Positions 35,243-45,191 are shown, counted from the first letter of the stretch. The stretch is 64,000 nt of DNA from Cyclobacterium marinum DSM 745 (GCF_000222485.1 NC_015914.1:3392001-3456000), one strand, 5' to 3'. Numbers and translations are program-made. Notes: generated by a model from the letters alone, not told the origin.

Positions 35243-36475
35243 ATGAAGATGAAAAATAACAGAAGAGGTTTTTTGAAAAAGGCGAGTTTACTAGGTCTTG
35301 GAGCTTCCGGAATGACATATGTTCAAGGTTGTGGGCCTAAGAAACAAGAAGTTATCGAAACACCTTTAACTAAGGAATGGGCTTCTGACCCGGAGTGGTT
35401 AAAAGTAAAATATGGTGCATGGAGTGGTCCTGGAGTACCAGTAGGTCCCGGTCCTATGGATGATGTGTTGGTTAAAGATTATGCGCCAAAATCTACTATT
35501 ATCGCTGAAGAAACCTTCATTCCCAAAGCGAAGTTTTCTGTAATCGATGCACACGTTCACCACTATAGCGAAATTGAAGCAGGAGGAAATCCTAAACAGG
35601 TGTTGAAAGACTGGGTGAAAACAATGGATGAAGTGGGGATAGAAAAATCCGTGGTGCTTACTGTAGCTACAGGAAAGGAATTTGACAAGATGGTTGATTT
35701 TTATCTCAGTGATTATGCAGACAGGTTTCAACTTTTTTGCGGAATTGAGATGGAAGGAATTGACAAGCCGGATTATCCGGAGACAGCGGTAAAGGAACTG
35801 GAACGTTGTTATCAATTAGGGGCCAGAGGTGTTGGAGAGGTAACCGACAAAGGGTTTGGGATTACCCGCAATCAGTCCTTATCCCCTGAAGAAAGAATGC
35901 ATATTGATGATGATAGATTGGATCCTTTCTGGGCAAAATGCGGAGAATTGAATATACCTGTGAACGTACACCAAGCAGATCATCCCTCAGCATGGACCCC
36001 TCCGGATGTATACCAAGAAAGAACCCCTATTTTCCAGCAGTTTAATAAATACAATACAGATGGATTAACTTATGATCAGCTGGTGACTTATTTGCCAAAG
36101 TTATTGGTCAAGCATCCGGAAACTACTTTTATTGCTTGCCATATGGCCAACTTGGGCAATGATTTAAAGCGACTCTCTCAAATGTTAGATGATTTTGATA
36201 ACCTTTACTTGGATATTTCTGCTAGGGATTATGAAATTGGAAGGCAACCAAGGTCTGTAGCTAAGTTTATTACCAAATACAGCAATAGGGTGTTATTTGG
36301 AACAGATATGGGGTTGGACAAACAAATGTACCAAGCTTGGTGGCGCTTATTGGAAAGTGCGGATGAGCACATGCCGGGGAGAGTGTGGTGGAGGTATTAT
36401 GGTCTTGACCTTCCTGAAGACGTATTGGGAAAAATTTATCGAACCAATGCGGAGAAAGTGCTTAACTGGACCTGA
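35243..36475 (+). CDS. Exported amidohydrolase-2 family metal-dependent hydrolase
   Basis: The 410-aa protein begins with a twin-arginine-type leader (NRRGFLKKASLLGLGASGMT) ending near a possible lipobox (YVQGCGPK). The TIM-barrel metal site is visible: IDAHVHHYSE (HxH on strand 1), NIPVNVHQADHPSAW, TFIACHMANLGNDLKRL and the late Asp in VLFGTDMGLDKQ. Members hydrolyse or decarboxylate cyclic or aromatic substrates, sometimes sugar lactones. With the upstream esterase and Nramp-like transporter it looks like a small catabolic operon of unknown substrate. Confidence 0.8.
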   Translation: MKMKNNRRGFLKKASLLGLGASGMTYVQGCGPKKQEVIETPLTKEWASDPEWLKVKYGAWSGPGVPVGPGPMDDVLVKDYAPKSTIIAEETFIPKAKFSVIDAHVHHYSEIEAGGNPKQVLKDWVKTMDEVGIEKSVVLTVATGKEFDKMVDFYLSDYADRFQLFCGIEMEGIDKPDYPETAVKELERCYQLGARGVGEVTDKGFGITRNQSLSPEERMHIDDDRLDPFWAKCGELNIPVNVHQADHPSAWTPPDVYQERTPIFQQFNKYNTDGLTYDQLVTYLPKLLVKHPETTFIACHMANLGNDLKRLSQMLDDFDNLYLDISARDYEIGRQPRSVAKFITKYSNRVLFGTDMGLDKQMYQAWWRLLESADEHMPGRVWWRYYGLDLPEDVLGKIYRTNAEKVLNWT

Positions 36476-36539
36476 ACGGGATAGGGATTTTTTTTCCCCT
36501 TGATGCTTTTTCTTAGATAGGAAAGTGTAAAGAATGTTA

Positions 36540-36581
36540 TTTTGGTGGTGTTTTGCTTTAATTGCAATAACGCCACCAAAA
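36540..36581. terminator. Hairpin after the amidohydrolase operon
   Basis: A 13-bp stem with one G-T type mismatch (36540-36552 with 36569-36581) lies 65 nt after the stop. There is no clean T run, so termination is only likely. Confidence 0.4.
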
Positions 36582-36691
36582 AATAATTTGTTTATTAACC
36601 CCTGTTTAGTAATAGAAAACCTATTTAGGGCTTCTTGCTGATTTATTAATTGCTTGATAACCAGTAGAATAAATAACAAAAATATAACATA

Positions 36692-36740
36692 AAAACCCCG
36701 AATTTGGCTGTTTAAAGCTTTTTTCGGGGTTTTCTTTTTT
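36692..36740 (+). terminator. Terminator-like hairpin just upstream of the IS transposase
   Basis: An 11-bp perfect stem (36692-36702 with 36723-36733) with a 20-nt loop is followed by TTTCTTTTTT. Insertion sequences often carry such a structure at the left end to block read-through from outside; it may equally end the upstream operon. Confidence 0.55.
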
Positions 36741-38146
36741 GTATTTTAAGGTTGCAGAATAAAATACTATGAAAGATACAGCGCAACTACAGATTTTCAA
36801 AGACTTCGACGGATATTCTCCAAAATATCATTTTTTTAAGAATTCGTTGTTTGGCCAGATAAAAGATTCCATCCCCTGGGATGAGCTCGCAGGATGTCTT
36901 CCGGCAGAGAATACAGGTCCGGGCGCTCCCAGGTGGTTTGATGCCAAGGGAATGTTTGGCATGATGTTCCTCAAAGCCTACCTCAATGTCAGCGACAGAC
37001 AGCTCATCGAAAGGTTCAATACAGATTACAGTTTGCAGCTGTTCTGCGGCAAACTTCTGGCCGAGGACAAACAGATCAGGGATTATACCCTTATGACAGG
37101 GATAAGGGCCTATATTGAAGATCACTGTGAATGGGAACAGGTTCAGTCAGTACTGCTCAACCACTGGAAAAAGGATGTGAACAATTCCCATGTACTTCTC
37201 ATGGATGCCACCTGCTACGAGAGCTATATCCGCTTTCCTACCGATGTGAAACTTTTGTGGGAGTGCTGTGAATGGGTGTTTGAAAAGCAACTTTTCAGGT
37301 TGTGCAAGATCCTGAAGACCAAAAGGCCGCGTTCTAAATACCGGGAACAGAAGATTAAGCAGCTTGTCTATTTCAGGAAAAGGAGGAATACCCATAAAGA
37401 GACGCTTCGCAGAAGGAAATCGCTGGTCTACCTGTTGGAAAAAGGAATCGAGCAACTTCAGCAAATAATGGATATGTTCAGGGGAGAATGTATGAGGCCG
37501 GAAGATTTTGCCTGTTTGAGAACCATCAAGAAAATTCTGGTACAGCAGACATTTTTGTTGACCCACAAACCATCTGAGCTCAAAGACAGGATCGTTTCCC
37601 TTCACAAACCCTATGTCAGGCCAATAGTAAGGGGAAAAGAAAACAAACCCGTGGAGTTCGGAATGAAGGTACACATGCTGCAGGTCGACGGGCTCTCTTT
37701 TATAGATAAGATGAGTTTCAGAAACTTCAATGAATGTAAAAGGCTGAAAATCTCCGTGGTGAAACACAAAACAGTTTTCAAGGGAACAACACAGCTTGGC
37801 GCAGACCGAATATATGCCACCAACGAAAACAGAAGATACTGTACCGGAAACAGCATATTCACCTGCTTCCCCAAAAAGGGTCCTAAAAACCACTCCAAAG
37901 CTGAAAAAATACTCAGCAGCGAAATATCAAAGCAAAGGGCAACGGTAACGGAAGGTATTTTCGGAACCCACAAAGATCATTACGGGCTTAGAAAAATTAA
38001 AGTCCGGGGAGAAAAACGGGAGAAGCTGATGGTGCTTTTTGCAACCATGGCGGCCAACGCGGTAAAAATCGCAAAGAAAAGAAACCAGGAGGAGCCTGCA
38101 CCAAGAGAGAAGGCAGCCTAAAGAGAAAAACGATCAAAAAATCTTT
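36714..38146 (+). mobile_element. Insertion sequence with intact DDE transposase, ends uncertain
   Basis: The element is defined by the complete transposase gene. The best inverted-repeat candidate I found pairs 36714-36740 with 38120-38146 (19 of 27 matching, but T-rich), so the ends are provisional. No target-site duplication could be fixed by eye. Beyond the right end, 38147-38373 holds only a short unconvincing frame. Confidence 0.45.
36769..38121 (+). CDS. IS1182/IS5-group transposase
   Basis: The 450-aa protein has the N-terminal DUF772-type domain (PRWFDAKGMFGMMFLKAYLN, NTDYSLQLFCGKLLAEDKQI) and a split DDE RNase-H fold. The catalytic acids are all present: Asp146 (LLMDATCYES), Asp346 (LGADRIYATNENRRYC) and Glu395 (TEGIFGTHKDHYGLRKIKVR). 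A Lys/Arg-rich insertion (~180-220) lies between the first two. The frame is intact, with no stop or shift, so the element may still be active. Its base composition is visibly richer in G and C than the flanks, in keeping with recent arrival. Confidence 0.92.
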   Translation: MKDTAQLQIFKDFDGYSPKYHFFKNSLFGQIKDSIPWDELAGCLPAENTGPGAPRWFDAKGMFGMMFLKAYLNVSDRQLIERFNTDYSLQLFCGKLLAEDKQIRDYTLMTGIRAYIEDHCEWEQVQSVLLNHWKKDVNNSHVLLMDATCYESYIRFPTDVKLLWECCEWVFEKQLFRLCKILKTKRPRSKYREQKIKQLVYFRKRRNTHKETLRRRKSLVYLLEKGIEQLQQIMDMFRGECMRPEDFACLRTIKKILVQQTFLLTHKPSELKDRIVSLHKPYVRPIVRGKENKPVEFGMKVHMLQVDGLSFIDKMSFRNFNECKRLKISVVKHKTVFKGTTQLGADRIYATNENRRYCTGNSIFTCFPKKGPKNHSKAEKILSSEISKQRATVTEGIFGTHKDHYGLRKIKVRGEKREKLMVLFATMAANAVKIAKKRNQEEPAPREKAA

Positions 38147-38373
38147 ATCGTGGGATACCTATGCCCATTGGATAAAAGGTCAAAGAAAACCTACCCAATG
38201 CTCCACCAAATTGCACTTTACCGTAGTCGAATTGTACTGCTGATCAGAAGACAAACACACAAACTAACCACGAAGAGATTAGTTTATCCTTACGTGGTCA
38301 AATTTTATCGAATTTTCCAACAAGCCCTATTTATCAATTCGACTTAAAACCCAAATTTTTATTATTCTTGGTG

Positions 38374-39873
38374 TCAAACAAAGTATACAGATAAGGTTAA
38401 AAACACCATACTTGTTATCAATAATATTAACAATAACGGGCTGATAAATTTTATCCATTTGTCAAACCCAATATGTACCATCGCTAAGGCAGGTAAAATA
38501 AGACTTGTAGGATTGATAAGGTTAAATAGTCCCATCCCTAACAAGTAAGCGTCAACTATTGTTTCCCTTCCTATGCTCACAGAATCTGCCAAAGGAGCCA
38601 TAATGGGCATCGTAAGTACAGCCATTCCAGAAGATGAAGGCATGAAAAAGGACAGTCCTCCATATACTAATAACATAAAGTTAGTAAATAAACCTTTATT
38701 CATGCCCGCTGTGACATTGCTCGCATGAAACAGAATGGTATCGCTAATAAGTCCATCTTCCATTAATATGGTGATCCCCCGAGCTATGCCAACAAGGAAT
38801 GCAACCCCAAGCAAAGTGGAAGCACCACTGGTGAAGGCTTCTACAAAAACCGTCTCCTTTACTCTTGCTATAAAACCTATAACGATGGCCCCAACAAGAA
38901 ATGTACTGGTCATCTCTACAAACCACCAATCCAGAAAGGATACCCCAATAATCATCAATAGAAAACACAAAGAAAATACAATGAGTATGAGTCCTAATTT
39001 TGGGTTGAGTTTGGCAGTAGAATTTACTGAATTTCGTTCAAATTGTGAATTTATCATCTCTTGTTGATCAGAAATAATAGATTTCGAGGGATCGTCTTTT
39101 ACCCGCTTTGCATAGCGGAGAATATAAAGAATGGTGATGAGCAGGCATATTACTAACATGATCAGGCGATTATCAAGTCCTGTTGTCCAGTTAATCCCGG
39201 CAGTATCGGAGGCTATTATGGTAGAAAAGGGATTTGTGGTAGAACACATGGTGCCAATACCTGAGCCAAGGAAAATACAAGCAAGCCCAACCATTGCGTC
39301 ATATTTTGCTGCAAGAAAAACTGGTATAAGTATGGGGTAAAAGGCCATGGTTTCTTCTCCTAAACCAAAGGTAGTTCCACCGGCAGCAATTAAACTTGTT
39401 ACCAAAATAATAAGTATGTACTCGCGACCCTTGAGACTCACAGACAAATAGGCTATCCCAGCATCAAATGCGCCAGAAAGGTTCATTATGCCTATTAAAC
39501 CTCCAATGATTAAAATTAAGAAAATAATATCCGAAGAGGCTATGATACCCTTTATTGGTGATTTTGCCAAGGCGCCTATCCCCTGAGGACGCGCTTCTAG
39601 CTCTTTATAAGTATTTGGAATTGCGATTGGCTTATAAATATCTCCGGAAAGAAACTTTTCAATGGGGATTTTTATTTGAAGTTCTTCCAAGGTCTTTTGG
39701 GTTGCAGGAAGTTCAATGCTTTGAGCCAAATTGCTTTTAACGAATGTATGGGTTTGACTTTGGTAAATTAGGGTGTCGTATTTACCTGCAGGGATCAGCC
39801 ATGTTAAGACAGCAACCATTGCTGCAATAAAGATTAAAATTGTATGGGCAGTTGGAAGTTTTAGTTTGTTCAT
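38374..39873 (-). CDS. YfcC-family (C4-dicarboxylate/basic amino-acid type) membrane transporter
   Basis: The 499-aa polytopic protein has about twelve helices and the YfcC/ArcD-like pattern: TILIFIAAMVAVLTWLIPAG at the start, GGTTFGLGEETMAFYPILIP, GSGIGTMCSTTNPFSTIIAS and FFMPSSSGMAVLTMPIMAPL. Such carriers handle dicarboxylates, peptides or basic amino acids; the substrate cannot be chosen. The start overlaps the end of the DUF1801 gene by 4 nt, so they are cotranscribed. Confidence 0.85.
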   Translation of the reverse strand: MNKLKLPTAHTILIFIAAMVAVLTWLIPAGKYDTLIYQSQTHTFVKSNLAQSIELPATQKTLEELQIKIPIEKFLSGDIYKPIAIPNTYKELEARPQGIGALAKSPIKGIIASSDIIFLILIIGGLIGIMNLSGAFDAGIAYLSVSLKGREYILIILVTSLIAAGGTTFGLGEETMAFYPILIPVFLAAKYDAMVGLACIFLGSGIGTMCSTTNPFSTIIASDTAGINWTTGLDNRLIMLVICLLITILYILRYAKRVKDDPSKSIISDQQEMINSQFERNSVNSTAKLNPKLGLILIVFSLCFLLMIIGVSFLDWWFVEMTSTFLVGAIVIGFIARVKETVFVEAFTSGASTLLGVAFLVGIARGITILMEDGLISDTILFHASNVTAGMNKGLFTNFMLLVYGGLSFFMPSSSGMAVLTMPIMAPLADSVSIGRETIVDAYLLGMGLFNLINPTSLILPALAMVHIGFDKWIKFISPLLLILLITSMVFLTLSVYFV

Positions 39874-40238
39874 TTTTGCTGCTGATTTTTATTCAGTTTG
39901 GCTTGTTCAATGATCAGCTGCTTTATTTCTCTTGTAGGAATCTTTTGGTCAAACTTAATCTGGATGGTTTTCTTACCGGTTTTATAACCTTTTTCTTCAA
40001 GTGATTTCCTGACATCATCGGGGATTGAATCCACACCCACACTTAGGTGCTTTTTGGCCAAAGAAAAGCCAACAAGAATTCCGTGGTATTTGTAAATTGG
40101 CACATTCCAACTGATCCCACCTATAGCTTCGGGAGCGGTGGTTTCTATTAGTTTTTTAAGCTGAACCATAAGTCCTTGAGCCTCAAGTGGAGCAATTTGG
40201 ATAAACTCATCCACTGTTTTAGGTTTTGCATCTTCCAT
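39870..40238 (-). CDS. DUF1801 (YdhG-like) protein
   Basis: I place the start at ATG 40238 (MEDAKPKTVDEFIQIAPLEA) because the 19 extra residues of the longer frame are not part of the domain. The rest fits DUF1801: APEAIGGISWNVPIYKYHG, then LSVGVDSIPDDVRKSLEEKG and TIQIKFDQKIP. The fold is related to YdhG/YjdI proteins, some called intracellular iron chaperones in Bacillus (Fra). It overlaps the transporter start by 4 nt. The function here is unknown. Confidence 0.8.
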   Translation of the reverse strand: MEDAKPKTVDEFIQIAPLEAQGLMVQLKKLIETTAPEAIGGISWNVPIYKYHGILVGFSLAKKHLSVGVDSIPDDVRKSLEEKGYKTGKKTIQIKFDQKIPTREIKQLIIEQAKLNKNQQQK

Positions 40239-40295
40239 TTTTCTTGTCGTTCCTTTCACAGAGCTAAAATACCAAGATAAATCCTTAAGTACCAA

Positions 40296-40839
40296 TTAAA
40301 ACTTTGGATCAGCATATCCAATTACCTTTATTTGAAAGTGCATCAAACAGGCATTTCGACTCCTTTCGCAATTCCGGCTTTAGTCTTCCGGATCGGATCC
40401 TACTTTGAACCTTATGCAAATCATAATATTCAAATTTTCGCATTGAATTTTGATAAATACAACAGAACTAACAGTGTCATTTATAAATACATATGACCAC
40501 CAAACTCTAGGGTTAAATTCGCGAAGGGTAGCGATTTATCACAAAAAGCGTCCAAATCGGAAAAGCTTTTTCCTGGTGCAATTTTCACAAAATCAAGTAA
40601 GGCCCAATGCTTTTCTCCTTCAGGATATACCATGCAACTGTGCACTTGATTCACTTTTAGAAATCCATTCACTTGGTCTCATCTTTATTTGCTTAGGTGG
40701 CTACTACCAAACTATAATTTCTGCTTTTGATTTAACCTCAATCATTCTTGTAAATTCAATTCTGTTGGAATGGTCTTTAGTTTGAGCAATAATTGAATTT
40801 AATGGCTTGTCTCGTACTTTTTTGAATTAATGATCAATT
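40296..40839. other. Intergenic stretch without a supported gene
   Basis: Opposed short frames exist at 40450-40785 (+) and 40481-40672 (-), but neither shows a known motif, a convincing start or a neighbour overlap. I see no terminator or repeat. Confidence 0.4.
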
Positions 40840-41286
40840 CTAAACCTGTGTTTTTTTTAATAATTCACTTAAAGCTCCATGATTAATTTTATCCATACCT
40901 ACAATTAAAAGCTTAAGTGATTTTAATTGACTCAAGAGCAATAGATCTTTGCAATTGGCTTTTATAAAACCTAAATGTAATTCTTCCATATTTTTCAGCT
41001 TTGTAAGGAAAGGAATACAATCTGCAATTAAAGCGGTGTCTTTTAATTTCAGGTGTTTCAATTGAGTCAAATTACTCAACATATTGCCACCTTCATTGGT
41101 AATATCCGTATGGGTTAGGTTAATCTCAAAAACTTTTCCCGGATAGGGGACCAAAAAAGAAATGATTTCATCCGTTAATGGGATAGACCATAAATTAAAA
41201 TTAAGTTGCTCCCCACTTTGTTTCTCAAAATCTTCAGGTTTGCATTGAAATTGTTGTTTCCAGAATCGTTTTTCTTTTTTTTTCAT
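40840..41286 (-). CDS. Leucine-rich-repeat-like small protein
   Basis: The 148-aa protein shows three to four irregular leucine-rich units: VFEINLTHTDITNEGGNML, LTQLKHLKLKDTALIADC, LKNMEELHLGFIKANCKDL and LKSLKLLIVGMDKINHGAL. No signal peptide or enzyme motif is present; the N-terminus is basic. A protein-binding role is typical of the fold, but no partner is visible in the neighbourhood. Confidence 0.6.
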   Translation of the reverse strand: MKKKEKRFWKQQFQCKPEDFEKQSGEQLNFNLWSIPLTDEIISFLVPYPGKVFEINLTHTDITNEGGNMLSNLTQLKHLKLKDTALIADCIPFLTKLKNMEELHLGFIKANCKDLLLLSQLKSLKLLIVGMDKINHGALSELLKKTQV

Positions 41287-41496
41287 AATGTTTCAAATAC
41301 GCCAACCTAGTATTTAGTAAGGAAAAAATAGGGATTAAATGAAACAAAATGCAAAGAATACAGCTAAAGTAGATGATGTTTTCAAACCTTTTGAAGGTTC
41401 TAAAAGAAATACCTTTGACCGGAATGAGTTAAATTCCAATTTGATTCGCATGTCCTTAGCAGATTTAATTCAACTACTTAATTTATGATTCCCCGA

Positions 41497-43878
41497 TTAA
41501 TGGTAATCATGAAATCCCTCACACCCAATGGGTGAGCCGGGAGGCATTTCCTGTACCTGTGGGATTGTCCAGTTTTCAGGGTTTGCGTATGCATTGGTTA
41601 TCATCTCTATTAAAGCAACCGCATGTGCTTTTTCTTCAAAGCTATCCCCACTTTTAGTTAAATGTTTACCTTTTATTTCTTCTTGTAAATAATATTTAGA
41701 TATAGCCCTCACGAGTATATCAGGGTTATGAATGCCGGCTTGAATTAAATGTAATACAAAACTTGCTTGTACAAGTTGATTAATTTGTCTTTCGGTATTA
41801 GTTTTCACTTTTGTATTAAAGATTTTTTGACTGATTTGATCGTAATAAGCTTTCAGATTGTACTCTTTTTGCTGGTTGATTCTTGCCAATCGTTCTTCTT
41901 GGAACATAAACCTAAATAAATTGTTTGTGGCTGAAGCAGCCGCAGCCAGAGGATCTAACAAAAAGCCGGTATTTCCAGCAAAGGACTCTCTGTCTTTATT
42001 ATAACCATATGCCGGAGGAGGAATTAGCGCTTTAATATGTTGGGGAATTTGTAAATAATTGGGCTCAATAGTTTTTAATAAGGCATCAACGGCCAGTTCT
42101 TGGGTTTTCCCCTCAATCGGATGAATATTTGGTGGTTCATTGTACCCTTTTACTGCATAGCTATAGGCTGTGCCACCAATTAGCTTGGATACTGCCTCTA
42201 CTTGATATCGATTCATATAGTAAAGAGGTACCAAAATGTTTTCCAGCTCAGAGTAAGGCCTTCCATCCGGAATGGTTTTTGCTCCGAAATTTTTCAAGGA
42301 ATAAGCTCTCACCTCATTTATCCGCTCCAATTCATCAACGGCATTACTTCCATTATCCCAAAGGTGTGCAGAAGGGTGCAAACCACCTCGCGCACGAGCA
42401 TCTTTGTCGGATATAAATCCGGTATTGGATCGAAGGGTTTCTTTTACAATTTGCGCTAAAGCAGCTTCTTCATCGGTTTGGGGGCCAAAATCCTGATAAC
42501 CATAAAGGACTGCTCGTTTATCCCACTCGCCAATTTTATCATCATAGGCCTTGCTGATATCTGCCTTCCCATTCAAAATATTAATCAAGGGGTGTGGGTA
42601 ATCCATGACTGATGCCCTATGGTCTGCAGAGGCAGCAAAGTTGTGGGCTAAACCAATGGTATGACCAATTTCGTGAGCAGAAAGCTGTCGTAATCTTGCC
42701 AAGGCAAGTTCCATTAATTCATCATGATTATAGTTTGAATTGGCAAATGGAGACAAAATACCTTGAGCGATCATAAAATCCTGTCGAACGCGAAGAGAGC
42801 CTAAGCTTACATGGCCTTTTATTATTTCTCCGGTTCTTGGGTCTGTTATAGTACTGCCATAGCTCCAACCACGGGTGCTTCTGTGTACCCATTGAATTAC
42901 ATTGTAGCGGATATCTAAAGGGTGGGCACTTTCCGGTAATACTTTAACTTGAAACGCATTGATATAGCCGGCTGCTTCGAAGGCTTGATTCCACCATTTT
43001 GCTCCCTCAAGCAAGGCAGACTTTACGGGTTCCGGACAACCTGGATCTAAATAATAAACAATTGGCTCTACTGCCTCGCTCATTCTTGCAGTTGGGTCTT
43101 TTTTCTCCAATCTGTGCCTAGTAATTAATCTTTTGTTGATGTCTTCATAAATAGGTGTGGAATAATCTGAATAGGCAATGCCAAAATATCCTGCAGATGT
43201 ATGGAATACCCTTGGTTTGTAGTTATTATCAGGTAAACGTATAAATGAATGATGCATGTTCACAGTTACAAAGCCTGCATCCGGAGTTACACTTCGGATT
43301 TCTGCACCTTTAGCCTCCCCTTTAAAAGTAATCATTGCTTCAAATTCAGTATTATCGGGAAAGCTGATAGTATTCGGTAAATAAATTGCAGACTTTGATT
43401 GATCCACTGTATAGTGGCCTTGATTTTTCCTGCTTAAAGTGTTGGCAATACCATGGGCATCACGAAGCAAAAAATTTGTTATATCAATGCGGTAGTGCCC
43501 ATTGTCGGCATTAAGAATTGGAAATCCCCCAATGACTGATTTTGCAAATGCTTCTTCTATAGAATTTGCCTCTGCTTGGTTATTACTTGTTCCTCGGAAA
43601 TTATAATTGGGTTGAATAAGCAAAATTTTATCACCGACCTTTTCAAATTTCACTATTCGTCTTCCACCCAATTGACCACGGTCTAATCCTAAATCATTTG
43701 AGCCAATTCCCGTTGCTAAGGCATTGACATATAAAAATTCTTCCCCAAGTTGATCAATGATAAGAATGATTCTGTCATCTTTTTCCTGCCATTTAAAATC
43801 AAAAAAACCTTTGTTTTGTTGCGTCGAGAAGCCAAATATAGGGATGAATAAGAAAATTAAGGATTTGAGAAAAGACAT
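41497..43878 (-). CDS. Secreted zinc-dependent metalloprotease (DUF5117/DUF5118 type)
   Basis: The 793-aa protein has a signal peptide (MSFLKSLIFLFIPIFGFST) and the architecture of the large Bacteroidota zinc proteases: an N-terminal DUF5118/DUF5117 region (VNALATGIGSNDLGLDRGQL, residues ~51-70) and a catalytic domain with HEIGHTIGLAH, where His402, His406 and His412 bind zinc and Glu403 is the base, followed by a Met-turn candidate SVMDYPHP. It is exported, probably to periplasm or surface. It stands alone on the minus strand. The substrate is unknown. Confidence 0.9.
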   Translation of the reverse strand: MSFLKSLIFLFIPIFGFSTQQNKGFFDFKWQEKDDRIILIIDQLGEEFLYVNALATGIGSNDLGLDRGQLGGRRIVKFEKVGDKILLIQPNYNFRGTSNNQAEANSIEEAFAKSVIGGFPILNADNGHYRIDITNFLLRDAHGIANTLSRKNQGHYTVDQSKSAIYLPNTISFPDNTEFEAMITFKGEAKGAEIRSVTPDAGFVTVNMHHSFIRLPDNNYKPRVFHTSAGYFGIAYSDYSTPIYEDINKRLITRHRLEKKDPTARMSEAVEPIVYYLDPGCPEPVKSALLEGAKWWNQAFEAAGYINAFQVKVLPESAHPLDIRYNVIQWVHRSTRGWSYGSTITDPRTGEIIKGHVSLGSLRVRQDFMIAQGILSPFANSNYNHDELMELALARLRQLSAHEIGHTIGLAHNFAASADHRASVMDYPHPLINILNGKADISKAYDDKIGEWDKRAVLYGYQDFGPQTDEEAALAQIVKETLRSNTGFISDKDARARGGLHPSAHLWDNGSNAVDELERINEVRAYSLKNFGAKTIPDGRPYSELENILVPLYYMNRYQVEAVSKLIGGTAYSYAVKGYNEPPNIHPIEGKTQELAVDALLKTIEPNYLQIPQHIKALIPPPAYGYNKDRESFAGNTGFLLDPLAAAASATNNLFRFMFQEERLARINQQKEYNLKAYYDQISQKIFNTKVKTNTERQINQLVQASFVLHLIQAGIHNPDILVRAISKYYLQEEIKGKHLTKSGDSFEEKAHAVALIEMITNAYANPENWTIPQVQEMPPGSPIGCEGFHDYH

Positions 43879-44163
43879 AGTACCTTGTTTTTCTTAAAGA
43901 TAAAAATAGAAAACGGAATTATGACCTTAGTTAGATAAAAATTTAGACCGTGTAGGTATAAACCTAAAATGGGAAATTTTTATTAAATCTGTCTCTTGAT
44001 TAAAGAGATATTTATTTCTTTTAGCCAAGCCATCGGCTAAAACTGTTGATGCATGCCACCTCATCTTTATCGATGTAAGTTTAACGTAAGGTGAATTGAA
44101 TCTAGGAATGTAACAGTTGGCCAACCAAATATTCAATTGAGGCTTGAGTGCCTTGATTACACA

Positions 44164-44217
44164 AGCCAAACAGCTTGTATGAACGGATTTTTTATCAGTT
44201 CATCAAGCTATTTGGCT
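44164..44217. repeat. Long imperfect inverted repeat in an intergenic gap
   Basis: Arms of ~20 nt (44164-44184 and 44198-44217) pair with one mismatch and one bulge around a 13-nt loop. No T run follows on either strand. It lies 30 nt past the epoxide-hydrolase-like stop. The remaining gap 43879-44163 shows no supported gene. Confidence 0.6.
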
Positions 44218-44246
44218 GCTAAGAGAAAAAACAGTAGTTTTCTATT

Positions 44247-45191
44247 TTAACTAGATTGTTGTCTTAGCCATTCTAGAATTACTTTGTTTGTTTCTTCCGG
44301 TTTTTCTTGTTGAATACAATGACCACAATCAATACTGACGACATCTGCATTGGGTACAAAATCTGTCAGGTTCTCCAATTTTGGGATCATGTCTTTTTCT
44401 CCGTAAATCATTAATGTTGGGTGTGGTATGATTGGATTCACCTCTGATATTAAATGCCAATTTCGATCAAGGTTCCGGTACCAATTGATACTCCCTGTAA
44501 AACCTGATGTTTTAAAGGCGGAAATATAAACAGCCAATTCACTTTCACTCATTAGGGGATCACCAAGCGGGTTTTCTGCATTGGCAAGGTTTATCATAAG
44601 CATTCCGGGTTCTAGGGGTGATATTGGTACATTCTTTCGGAATAAATTGCGTAAGAAATTGGAATTTTTTTTACCTAATATTTCATCTGCTACTCCCTGT
44701 TGCCGGTTAAAATGGACGAAATAATTGTCTCCTCCGAATATTTCTTCCATCCACTCTATCCAGGGTTTTTCTCCCCGTACTTGATAGGGTAGAGCCAAGT
44801 TTATAATTTTTTTTACTCGCTCCGGATGCAACAATCCAAGATTCCAGATAACATTTGCTCCCCAATCATGACCTATAAATAGCGCATCCTTGTACCCATA
44901 ATGATCAAGTAATCCCACCAAATCACCTGTTAAATGTTCAATGTCATATTTGGTTACTTCTTCAGGGCAAGAAGAGTTTCCATAACCTCGCTGATTAGGA
45001 ATAAGAATATGATAGCCTGCTTTGACAAGTTCCGGAATCTGGAAACGCCAAGAGTAGGCAGTCTCAGGAAAGCCATGGCAGAGTACAACTGGTTTTCCTT
45101 GATTCTCTTTACCAGCCTCAAATACTTCCAGTTTAATGTCATTAACTGAAATCACACTAGGACTTGGGAATTCGATTGACTTTTTTTTCAT
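44247..45191 (-). CDS. Epoxide-hydrolase-like alpha/beta hydrolase
   Basis: I take ATG 45191 (MKKKSIEFPSPSVISVND) as the start; the longer frame adds 13 residues without family similarity. The protein has the epoxide hydrolase marks: HGFPETAYSW (oxyanion HGxP), FIGHDWGANVIWNLGLLHPE with Asp as nucleophile, a lid region rich in Phe/Trp/Tyr, and a C-terminal CGHCIQQEKPEE with the catalytic His. Asp in place of Ser argues for epoxide hydrolase or haloalkane dehalogenase chemistry. It is cytosolic. It follows the truncated WYL remnant on the same strand, whose intact ancestor may have controlled it. Confidence 0.88.
   Translation of the reverse strand: MKKKSIEFPSPSVISVNDIKLEVFEAGKENQGKPVVLCHGFPETAYSWRFQIPELVKAGYHILIPNQRGYGNSSCPEEVTKYDIEHLTGDLVGLLDHYGYKDALFIGHDWGANVIWNLGLLHPERVKKIINLALPYQVRGEKPWIEWMEEIFGGDNYFVHFNRQQGVADEILGKKNSNFLRNLFRKNVPISPLEPGMLMINLANAENPLGDPLMSESELAVYISAFKTSGFTGSINWYRNLDRNWHLISEVNPIIPHPTLMIYGEKDMIPKLENLTDFVPNADVVSIDCGHCIQQEKPEETNKVILEWLRQQSS

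Noticed and set aside
36714..38146. Firm terminal inverted repeats of the insertion sequence
   Set aside because: The only pairing found is 19 of 27 and T-rich, so it is kept as provisional only.
38150..38347. 65-codon ORF after the transposase
   Set aside because: No protein-like pattern and no family; probably non-coding IS flank.
40450..40785. Plus-strand ORF opposed by a minus-strand ORF at 40481-40672
   Set aside because: Neither has a convincing start, motif or neighbour coupling, and stops interrupt the extended minus frame.
43927..44169. 80-codon minus-strand ORF
   Set aside because: No recognisable domain and no start context; left unannotated.
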